Positions 1 through 5,666 of a stretch of 5,758 nucleotides of DNA are shown piece after piece. Within the stretch, counting starts at the first letter, position 1. Each line of letters opens with the position of its first letter. The position numbers were made by a program, and so were the translations under genes. The stretch is from the NCBI GenBank assembly GCA_913050545.1, contig CAJWZY010000156.1, forward strand, positions 1-5,758. Reading direction: 5' to 3'. The DNA is from an uncultured bacterium. Lineage in GTDB: Bacteria > Planctomycetota > UBA8108. The notes under the pieces are model-generated. The model was not told the DNA's origin. It ran no database searches and worked only from the letters and a program-made list of their open reading frames with translations.

Positions 1-657
1 CTGGATGCGGTCCAGGATGAGCACAGCGAAGATATGCTTCGAATGGCGGGAACAACGGCCATCCACCCTTATTACGAACCGGTCCATGTTGGAGTGGCAA
101 AGCGTCTTCCTTTCCTGCTGGTGACCCTTACCGGTTGTATCGGGGTGCTGCTGGTGCAGAACCACTTCCGGGAGGTCATCGCCGGAGACGGAACCGCTGA
201 GGCCAGCTTGCTCATGTTGATGGTCTTGCCAATCGTCCATCTCATCAGCGGTCTTTCGGGAAATGTGGCGGTGGTCACCTCGACGGTATTCGTCCGGGGC
301 CTGGCGACCGGGGAGATCTACCCGGGGCGAATATCCCGTGCGGTCTGGCAGGAATTGCTCATCGGAATCCTGATCGGCCTGGTCATCGCCGTGCTTGTAG
401 GCCTGGTGCTGTCGCTCTTCTTCGGGCAGAGGTATGACCCTGATATTATCCTGGTGGTGGTTTGCGGTCTCTTCGCCTCGATTGCCTGGGCTGCCGTGAT
501 CGGTGCCCTTGTGCCGGTCATCTGCAGGCGGGTAGGCATCGATCCGGCGATCGCTTCCGGCCCCTTTGTGACGATCACGGTTGATATCTCTGCTTCATTC
601 ATTTTCCTGCTCTTTGTCCTGAAGATGCTCGCGGTCCGGCTCAGTGCGGGCTCCTGA
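1..657 (+). CDS. mgtE: MgtE-type magnesium channel/transporter, C-terminal part (5' end outside window)
   Basis: This is the membrane domain of an MgtE-family Mg2+ channel/transporter (SLC41-like), which lets Mg2+ into the cell across the inner membrane. The frame is open from base 1, so the ATG at 34 is internal. Of the 218 visible residues, 1-22 (LDAVQDEHSEDMLRMAG...) match the helix linking the CBS domains to the membrane part. About five hydrophobic segments follow, near 36-53, 69-97, 119-142, 149-173 and 196-212. Family motifs seen are the RLPFLL entry of the first helix, SGNVAVVTSTVFVRGLATGEI (86-106, split here as SGN at 86-88 and RGLATGE at 99-105) and DPAIASGPF (181-189) followed by TITVD. 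Asp195 sits where the known MgtE pore aspartate that binds Mg2+ lies. The usual GGNxGxQ motif is altered to SGNVAVVT. The cytoplasmic N domain and most of the CBS pair lie upstream of the window. The family call is firm. Confidence 0.93.
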   Translation: MDAVQDEHSEDMLRMAGTTAIHPYYEPVHVGVAKRLPFLLVTLTGCIGVLLVQNHFREVIAGDGTAEASLLMLMVLPIVHLISGLSGNVAVVTSTVFVRGLATGEIYPGRISRAVWQELLIGILIGLVIAVLVGLVLSLFFGQRYDPDIILVVVCGLFASIAWAAVIGALVPVICRRVGIDPAIASGPFVTITVDISASFIFLLFVLKMLAVRLSAGS

Positions 658-660
658 CCG

Positions 661-1569
661 ATGGGCGCCAAGGCACTGGCAGTGGGAGTGGACCTCGGTG
701 GAACCAAGATTGCTGCCGGGATCTTTGAGCCTGGCGGCAAGCTGGTGGGTGACCTGGTTATCGAGCCGACCCTTGCTGATGGTCCTGCGGAGGGGAGCTG
801 GCAGGCGTTTCTGCGAGCTGTCGATGGGGCCATCGCGGGCGCGGGAGTTGATTCCGGGGCACTCGCTGGAATCGGGGTCGGTGCTCCGGGACCGCTCGAC
901 GCGAGCTCCGGAACCCTGCTGGAGATCCCGACCCTGCCCGGGCTGCAATATTTCCCTCTGCGGGGAAGGCTGGTGCAGCGCTATGAAACGCGGGTGGAGA
1001 TCAGCAACGATGGCAATTGTTTCGCGCTGGGGGAGGCCTTGTACGGTGCGGCCAGCTCAGAGGCAGTGGTGCTCGGGGTAACGCTGGGAACCGGTTGTGG
1101 AGCCGGGCTGGTCGTCGACGGCCGGATCCACGAAGGAGCCACCTTTAATGCTGGTGAGGTTTACAGGGCGCCCTGTGGTGAGCGGACCTTCGATGAGGCG
1201 CTCTCGGGACCCGGCCTCGAGCAGCTCTACCGTGAGCGGGTGGGCAGCAACAGGCCCGGGCCGGAAATCAGTGAGCTCGCCCGCAATGGTGATCCGGTTG
1301 CAAGGGAGGTTTTCGAGGCTTTCGGCGTCGATGTGGCGCGCGGATTGGGGATTCTCGTCGCTGTTCTCGATCCCCAGGTTGTCGTCCTGGGAGGCGGTGT
1401 CGCAGCGGCTTTCGACTGTTTCGGGGAGGTTGTCAAACGCGAGATTGGCCATTACCTGGCCCCAACGGCGGCCGAGCAACTCAGGATTGTCGCCAGCGAG
1501 GCAGGGGCCGCAGCGGGGGCAGCGGGGGCTGCAGCGCTGGTCTTTTCTGCTGGCGAGAAAGAAGTGTGA
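661..1569 (+). CDS. ROK-family sugar kinase (glucokinase-like), zinc-motif-less
   Basis: This is a cytoplasmic kinase of the ROK family, which phosphorylates a hexose or amino-sugar with ATP. Its 302 residues are about the usual length for a ROK kinase without a DNA-binding domain. Seen: the phosphate-binding motif DLGGTKIAAG (11-20), GVGAPGPLD (72-80), NDGN (116-119) with the likely catalytic base Asp117, GTGCGAGLVVDGRIHEGA (143-160), the second ATP-site strand VVVLGGGV (240-247) and an Ala/Gly-rich end (280-293) typical of the family. The AGE at 164-166 is kept, but the ExGH histidine is replaced (EVYR) and the CxCGxxGCxE zinc cluster is absent; only Cys172 remains near there. The substrate cannot be named. 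The start is chosen because ATG lies 3 bases after the mgtE stop; no strong Shine-Dalgarno is visible, so translation may be coupled to mgtE. No helix-turn-helix is present, so it is not a ROK repressor. Confidence 0.9.
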   Translation: MGAKALAVGVDLGGTKIAAGIFEPGGKLVGDLVIEPTLADGPAEGSWQAFLRAVDGAIAGAGVDSGALAGIGVGAPGPLDASSGTLLEIPTLPGLQYFPLRGRLVQRYETRVEISNDGNCFALGEALYGAASSEAVVLGVTLGTGCGAGLVVDGRIHEGATFNAGEVYRAPCGERTFDEALSGPGLEQLYRERVGSNRPGPEISELARNGDPVAREVFEAFGVDVARGLGILVAVLDPQVVVLGGGVAAAFDCFGEVVKREIGHYLAPTAAEQLRIVASEAGAAAGAAGAAALVFSAGEKEV

Positions 1570-1642
1570 TGAAATTTGTTTCTGCTTGTAGTTAAATCCC
1601 GTAAAGCGTTCGAGAAAAATTGAAGTGAAGACCTGGGCGCCT

Positions 1643-1648
1643 GGGAGG
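1643..1648 (+). promoter_or_regulatory. Ribosome binding site for the coiled-coil protein gene
   Basis: GGGAGG lies 7 bases before the ATG at 1656, an almost ideal Shine-Dalgarno placement. It supports that start and shows this gene is translated independently of the ROK kinase gene, which ends 86 bases upstream. No convincing sigma-70 promoter was found in the AT-richer 1570-1640 stretch. Confidence 0.75.
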
Positions 1649-1655
1649 TGGAGAG

Positions 1656-2687
1656 ATGCTCAGCAGAAATAACTGGCTTCCTTTAGTGGTCGTTCTTGGC
1701 CTTGTTGCCATTGCTGGTGTTTACGTTGAGTCGCGCCTTTCGGCCCTGGCTGTGCTCGATACGAAGCTGGCCTTGACCGAGAAGCGCCTCGGTTCTCTGG
1801 AGCAGTCCTCTTCACAGCAGGAGGTCGAGCTGAGGGTAGAGAACCAGAAGCTCTCCAATCGACTGGAGCTTGCCCAGGGGCGCAACAGCCTTCTTGAAAG
1901 CCGGATCAACGAACTCGAGAAGAACCTGGGGCGGTTCAGTACCAAGCTTGGTAAGGAGGGAGAGGAGGGCAACACCGGCTCCGTTACCGATCGCCTCAAG
2001 TTACTGGAAGGCAGCCTTGGGAATGTTTCCCAGTCGGTTGCGACACTGCGCCAGGACAACGCGGGAAGAGCCGAGGCTGCTGACGTGGCACAAGCCAGGA
2101 TTCTTGAGCAGCTGACCGAACTCCGCAAGAACCAGGAGGTGGAGCTGGGGGCCTTCCAGAAGGTCGCAGACCTCCGGGGAGAGCTCACAGAGGTCCGCGA
2201 GCAGTCAGAAAAAACTTCAGCCGATCTACGGCTTGCTGTCGATCAGTTCCGCAAAGATCTCGCTGGAGCCCTTGAGCAGGGGGGCAAAGGCCCGGCTGCG
2301 AAGTCGGATCCTGAGGAGAAGCTTGCAGCGCTCACCAGGGGCGCGGAGGAAACACCGGCGCAGCCATTGCCGGTTTTCGAGGTCCGGGCTTCGGATGCGG
2401 CTACCGGCATCGTGGTGTTGAGCCGGGGAAGCAAGGCAGGTGTCAAGGAAGGCGAGCTCTTCTCGGTATCCCGAACAGGTGAGCACATTGCTTTCGTCAA
2501 GGTTGTCAGGGTCTGGGATGAGTACAGCGGCGCTGAGATTGTCGAATTGCTGGCGGGTAATTTCGTGCAGCCGCGAGATCTTGTACAGCCGGTCCCGGCT
2601 GAAAAAGATTCGGAGAAATCCGCTGTGCCGAAGCTTGATGTGAAGGACAAGGCGCCTCCTCCTCCGCCACCTCCCCCCGCCGACTGA
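1656..2687 (+). CDS. Membrane-anchored coiled-coil protein with C-terminal beta-rich domain (function unknown)
   Basis: I do not recognise a named family. The 343 residues fall into four parts. First, a short basic N-terminus and one hydrophobic anchor (about 7-24, WLPLVVVLGLVAIAGVYV), which is not followed by a convincing signal-peptidase site. Second, a long Leu/Glu/Lys/Gln-rich heptad-like region (about 28-210) that should form coiled coil, broken by a Gly-rich hinge near 100-109. Third, a compact region at about 238-314 with alternating hydrophobic residues and turns (GIVVLSRGSKAGVKEGELFSV, then IAFVKVVRVWDEYSGAEIV and GNFVQPRDLV), resembling small beta-barrel modules of the GxVV...GVKxGxxFxV type seen in envelope proteins. 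Fourth, a charged tail ending in eight prolines (334-341). The likely place is the inner membrane with the coil in the periplasm, possibly a scaffold or spacer; this is inference. It follows the ROK kinase gene by 86 bases and has its own strong ribosome binding site. Confidence 0.8.
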   Translation: MLSRNNWLPLVVVLGLVAIAGVYVESRLSALAVLDTKLALTEKRLGSLEQSSSQQEVELRVENQKLSNRLELAQGRNSLLESRINELEKNLGRFSTKLGKEGEEGNTGSVTDRLKLLEGSLGNVSQSVATLRQDNAGRAEAADVAQARILEQLTELRKNQEVELGAFQKVADLRGELTEVREQSEKTSADLRLAVDQFRKDLAGALEQGGKGPAAKSDPEEKLAALTRGAEETPAQPLPVFEVRASDAATGIVVLSRGSKAGVKEGELFSVSRTGEHIAFVKVVRVWDEYSGAEIVELLAGNFVQPRDLVQPVPAEKDSEKSAVPKLDVKDKAPPPPPPPPAD

Positions 2688-2736
2688 AAATCTGAAGCCG
2701 GCTTTTGTTCATCGTGTTTTGGCCGGTGAACCCTCG

Positions 2737-2742
2737 TATAAT
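2737..2742 (+). promoter_or_regulatory. Possible sigma-70 -10 box (TATAAT)
   Basis: A perfect TATAAT consensus stands in the 129-base gap before the small membrane protein gene. The best -35 at 17-base spacing is GTGTTT (2714-2719), which matches TTGACA poorly, and there is no extended -10 TG. If used, transcription would start near 2750 and give a leader of about 65 bases carrying the hairpin at 2771-2789. CCCTC (2731-2735) and GAGGG (2756-2760) flank it as a weak dyad. Confidence 0.35.
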
Positions 2743-2770
2743 GAGATCGAATCGTGAGGGGACGGGGAGT

Positions 2771-2789
2771 GGCCCGGCCCGGGTTTTTT
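2771..2789 (+). terminator. Possible short rho-independent terminator or leader attenuator
   Basis: GGCCCG, loop GCC, CGGG then TTTTTT. Four G-C pairs plus up to two G-T pairs form a stem with a three-base loop, directly followed by six T. The stem is short, so strength is doubtful. It could end transcripts of the coiled-coil protein gene, or attenuate a transcript that starts at the TATAAT box just upstream. Confidence 0.35.
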
Positions 2790-2816
2790 GAGTTTCCAGG
2801 CGGCAGTGTTTAATTC

Positions 2817-3140
2817 ATGCAGAATCCCGCAAAGAGCAAAGGTGAGCCCCTGGCCGAAACCTCCACCGAGGCCGGCACGATCACGATCCCCGTAAAGCCG
2901 ACGAGCTCGTTTGGCCGCTGGAAGCCGACGATTTACTGGCACACCCCGATCTTCATGGTGCTGGCGGCCGCTGTTCTGCTGGCAGGTCTCTCGGTGCTGA
3001 TCAGGAAGCTCGCAAGGAAGTTCGAGAAAGAGGGCTGGAGCGAGGCCGCCCGCCAGCAGGCCTACGCATCTGAATCGCCAGGCAGTGGCGGAACTTCGAC
3101 AGAGAAAGAACCCTCCGGATCCGGAGACGAAGGAAGTTGA
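2817..3140 (+). CDS. Small single-pass membrane protein (unknown function)
   Basis: This 107-residue protein belongs to no family I recognise. It has a polar, Thr/Lys/Glu-rich N-terminal stretch (1-34), an aromatic patch (RWKPTIYWHTP, 35-45), one hydrophobic helix (about 44-62, PIFMVLAAAVLLAGLSVLI), a strongly basic-amphipathic stretch just after it (RKLARKFEKEGW, 63-74) and a low-complexity Ser/Gly/Glu tail (85-107). The basic side suggests the C-terminus is cytoplasmic. The ATG at 2817 has no good Shine-Dalgarno (an AGG at 2798-2800 is too far), so the start is less certain than the frame. Its TGA overlaps the TTG start of the cyanophycinase-like gene, so the two are almost certainly co-transcribed and translationally coupled. 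That suggests, without proving, a joint role. Codon usage looks like that of the neighbours, which supports a real gene. Confidence 0.7.
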   Translation: MQNPAKSKGEPLAETSTEAGTITIPVKPTSSFGRWKPTIYWHTPIFMVLAAAVLLAGLSVLIRKLARKFEKEGWSEAARQQAYASESPGSGGTSTEKEPSGSGDEGS

Positions 3141-4744
3141 GCCGCCTGTTCTGCTGCATTCTCCTGGGCGGCTGGATCCAGGGCATCCTGGCACTGGCGG
3201 CTTATCCGGCGGATACGGCAGCCGGGATCGAAGCCGCCGGAATCAGGGGCTCCCTGGTTATCTGTGGCGGTGGAAAACTTCCAGAGGAGGTGGCGCAGCA
3301 GTTTATGAAGCTTGCCGGCGGGACCTCAGCGCGCCTGGTGATTATCCCGACTGCAAGCACCGGGGCAGACGAGGCCGGGGCAGACCATTACCTCTCTCCC
3401 TGGCGCAAAAGGAAGCCGGCATCGGTTGTCCTGCTGCACACGCGCTCACGTGCGCGCGCCGATGCGGAAGATTTCACTGTGTCCCTTCGTGAGGCCACGG
3501 GTGTCTGGTTTGGTGGTGGGAGCCAGGCCAGGGTTGCGGAGGCCTATCTCGGAACCGGGGTGGAAAAGGAGCTCTACGCGCTTCTTGCACGGGGGGGTGT
3601 GGTTGGTGGAACGAGCGCGGGGGCGGCCATCATGTCGCGGGTAATGATCTCCGGCGGGACAGCGAAGGCCGACCTGGGCACCGGCTTCAATCTTCTTCCC
3701 GGCTCCGTCATCGATCAGCATTTTACCGCTCGCAATCGCCGTGTGCGACTGGTGGGCGTGATCAGCGCACGGCCTGCCCTGGTAGGTTACGGGATCGATG
3801 AAGGGACAGCGCTCATCGCCAGGGGTCGGAGCCTGCAGGTGCTGGGTGAAGGAACCGTGAGCGTGCTCCTGGGGCCTGCGGGCAAGGGAGATGATGAAAG
3901 CCGTCCGCTGAAGGAACAGCTGCTGCGCAAGGGACAGGTGGCTGACCTTACCGCCCTGCGCCGGGCGGCCCTGCTGCGGGCCGGCGAGAGGTTTCCCCCG
4001 GCTTCGCAGGAGCCCGCAGTCATCTCAAAAGGAGCCCTTGTTCTTGGAGGTGGCGGGGGGATGCCTGCCGGTATAGTTCGCCGCTTTATCGAGCTGGCCG
4101 GTGGACCGCAGTCCCTGATAGCCATTATTCCAGGGGCCATGGAGGATCCTGTACCGCAGCCTCCCGGCGAGGAGAGGATGCTTCGCCGCCAGGGAGCCAG
4201 GAACCTGGTTGTGCTGCACAGTCGGCGCCCTGGTGAAAAGGAGCGAAAACATTTCGCCGCGGTGCTCAACAAGGCCGGAGGAGTCTGGTTCTGCGGCGGC
4301 CGGCAATGGCGCCTGGTTGATGCCTACGGTGGTACCGGGATCGAGAAGCTCTTTCATGATGTTCTCGGGCGGGGAGGAGTTGTCGGCGGAAGCTCGGCCG
4401 GGGCTTCCATCCAGGCTTCCTACATGGCGCGCGGTAACCCGCTTGGTAATCGCGATATCATGGCGGAGGGATACGAGCAGGGTTTTGGTTTTCTTCCCGG
4501 CACCGCAGTTGACCAGCACTTCAGCCAGCGGGGACGGCTGGCTGACATGGAGGCACTGGTTGCACGGTTCCCCCAGCTGCTGGGGATCGGGCTTGATGAG
4601 TCGACCGCCATCGTGGTCAGGGGATCGGTAGCGGAGGTGATGGGCCTGCACAAGGCTCACTTCTACGCCGGCGACAAACGAACCCGCCTGGGCGCGAAGT
4701 CTTTTTACAATCTCAAGAGAAGGGCCGCCTTGCCGGTGCGTTGA
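3137..4744 (+). CDS. Secreted tandem-domain cyanophycinase-like protein (two peptidase S51 domains)
   Basis: Cyanophycinases are serine exopeptidases that cut beta-Asp-Arg dipeptides from cyanophycin; single-domain members have about 270-300 residues, while this one has 535. Residues 1-22 look like a signal peptide (cleavage near ALA-AY), so it is probably exported. Domain 1 (about 36-246) has GGGSQ (126-130), nucleophile Ser160 in GGTSAGA, DQHF (193-196) with His195, Arg199/201/204 and Glu222 in GIDEGTA. Domain 2 (about 297-515) has GGRQ (387-390), Ser420 in GGSSAGA, DQHF (459-462) with His461, Arg465/467 and Glu488 in GLDESTA. Both triads are complete, so both halves could be active; the substrate is not proved. 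The TTG start is chosen because it precedes the signal peptide, no ATG or GTG lies in frame after the stop at 3071, and TTGA overlaps the upstream stop; GGAG at 3123-3126 could serve it. A Lys/Arg-rich linker (247-296) joins the domains. Confidence 0.88.
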   Translation: MSRLFCCILLGGWIQGILALAAYPADTAAGIEAAGIRGSLVICGGGKLPEEVAQQFMKLAGGTSARLVIIPTASTGADEAGADHYLSPWRKRKPASVVLLHTRSRARADAEDFTVSLREATGVWFGGGSQARVAEAYLGTGVEKELYALLARGGVVGGTSAGAAIMSRVMISGGTAKADLGTGFNLLPGSVIDQHFTARNRRVRLVGVISARPALVGYGIDEGTALIARGRSLQVLGEGTVSVLLGPAGKGDDESRPLKEQLLRKGQVADLTALRRAALLRAGERFPPASQEPAVISKGALVLGGGGGMPAGIVRRFIELAGGPQSLIAIIPGAMEDPVPQPPGEERMLRRQGARNLVVLHSRRPGEKERKHFAAVLNKAGGVWFCGGRQWRLVDAYGGTGIEKLFHDVLGRGGVVGGSSAGASIQASYMARGNPLGNRDIMAEGYEQGFGFLPGTAVDQHFSQRGRLADMEALVARFPQLLGIGLDESTAIVVRGSVAEVMGLHKAHFYAGDKRTRLGAKSFYNLKRRAALPVR

Positions 4745-4745
4745 A

Positions 4746-5666
4746 TCAGGGCTTTGAGGGCGGCGGCCCAGGCTCGAAGAAGAGCAATCCCCTGACCTTT
4801 GTCTTCCGGCGAAAGACCTTGTCGCTGCAGGTGACGTAGAGGGTCTGCAGCTCCTTGCCCCCGAAGACGACATTCGAGAGAAAGGCGGCCTGGGGCTTTG
4901 CGATCACCCCGCTGATCCTTCCCTGGGTATCGAACATCTGCAGTCCGCAGTGGGTGGCCACATAGAGTCGTCCGTCCCGGTCAACCGTCATGCCGTCGGC
5001 GCCGCTCTTGGGGGCCTGCTGCCTGCTGAGCCGCATGGTGTAGTAGGGCTGCTTCTGGCTCAGGCTGCCGTCTTTTTCGATCCGGAAGGTCCACAGGCTG
5101 GACGTGTTGGTATCTGCGACCACCAGGGTACCCTGTCCGGGCCAGAGGATGATGCCGTTGGGCCGCTCGATGCCCTCGTCGACGACTCTCTTGTTCTTTT
5201 GTGGATCGACATACCAGATCCGTTTTGCTCTCGGGTCGGTGAAATAGACGCCACCCTCGCCGGTGACAACCAGGTCATTTGAACGGACATCCGAGGCGAT
5301 CACCTCGATCTTCCCGGCGGTATCGTAGGCTACGATCCGGCGTTTTGCGCCCTGGGTACAGTAGAGCCGTCCGCCGGGGCCGAACATCATTCCGCCAGGG
5401 TGCCCGGCATCTTTTGCGAACACCTCTGGTTTCCCATTCTCGCCGAGCCGGTAGATGGTGTCGCCCGGCGGGTCGGTGAAGTACAGCCGTCCGGAGGGGT
5501 CACAGGCGGGCCCCTCGGTAAACTTGTAGCCTTCTCCCACCAGCTCCCATCCCTCGCCTTCGATGAGCACCTGCTCCAGCGGCATGTCCTGGGCCGGAAC
5601 CTGCCCGGGGGTCAGCAGTGCCAGTGCCAGGATGGCCGGCAGTCGCATTGAGGGCTTCCCGTTCAT
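4746..5666 (-). CDS. Exported SMP-30/gluconolactonase-like beta-propeller protein
   Basis: This is a six-bladed beta-propeller of the SMP-30/gluconolactonase/LRE family, metal-dependent enzymes that hydrolyse sugar lactones or related esters. At 306 residues it has the normal family length plus a signal peptide (about 1-26, MRLPAILALALLTPGQVPA then QD), so it should work in the periplasm or outside. Metal-site residues seen are Glu51 in TEGP, Asn170 in RPNGI and Asp224 in GADGM, with the substrate-side Asn130 in SNDLVV. These match Glu18, Asn154, Asp204 and Asn103 of human SMP30. Blade repeats recur as GRLYFTDP, GRLYCTQG, GGVYFTDP and GRLYVATH. The end, FRRKTKVRG...EPGPPPSKP, is typical of homologues in planctomycete-like bacteria (recalled, not searched). 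The ATG at 5666 overlaps the stop of the upstream esterase-like gene; a second ATG at 5648 would give a tighter signal peptide. The true substrate is unknown. Confidence 0.92.
   Translation of the reverse strand: MNGKPSMRLPAILALALLTPGQVPAQDMPLEQVLIEGEGWELVGEGYKFTEGPACDPSGRLYFTDPPGDTIYRLGENGKPEVFAKDAGHPGGMMFGPGGRLYCTQGAKRRIVAYDTAGKIEVIASDVRSNDLVVTGEGGVYFTDPRAKRIWYVDPQKNKRVVDEGIERPNGIILWPGQGTLVVADTNTSSLWTFRIEKDGSLSQKQPYYTMRLSRQQAPKSGADGMTVDRDGRLYVATHCGLQMFDTQGRISGVIAKPQAAFLSNVVFGGKELQTLYVTCSDKVFRRKTKVRGLLFFEPGPPPSKP

Noticed and set aside
318..833. 171-codon minus-strand frame across the mgtE end and ROK start
   Set aside because: Low-complexity Ser/Thr/Arg/Pro-rich translation with no motif, antisense to two well-supported genes.
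644..1081. Plus-strand frame overlapping the ROK start
   Set aside because: Trp/Arg/Ser-rich shadow frame; the ROK motifs are all in the other frame.
1570..1655. Promoter for the coiled-coil protein gene in the AT-richer gap
   Set aside because: TTGTTT (1576-1581) and TTAAAT (1592-1597) are only 10 bases apart, and no other pair has acceptable spacing.
2695..2704. Perfect palindrome AAGCCGGCTT just after the coiled-coil protein gene, followed by TT
   Set aside because: With no spacer it can only form a three-pair stem, too weak for a terminator; as an operator it has no further support.
3591..3597. Run of seven G in the S51 gene as a possible frameshift or slippage site
   Set aside because: The frame continues correctly through it into the catalytic GGTSAGA motif, so there is no sign of a frameshift.
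4025..4873. 282-codon open frame on the minus strand opposite the S51 gene
   Set aside because: It runs antisense through domain 2 and into the SMP-30-like gene, has no family motif, and is composed as expected from the complement of GC-rich coding DNA. Both overlapped genes are clear.
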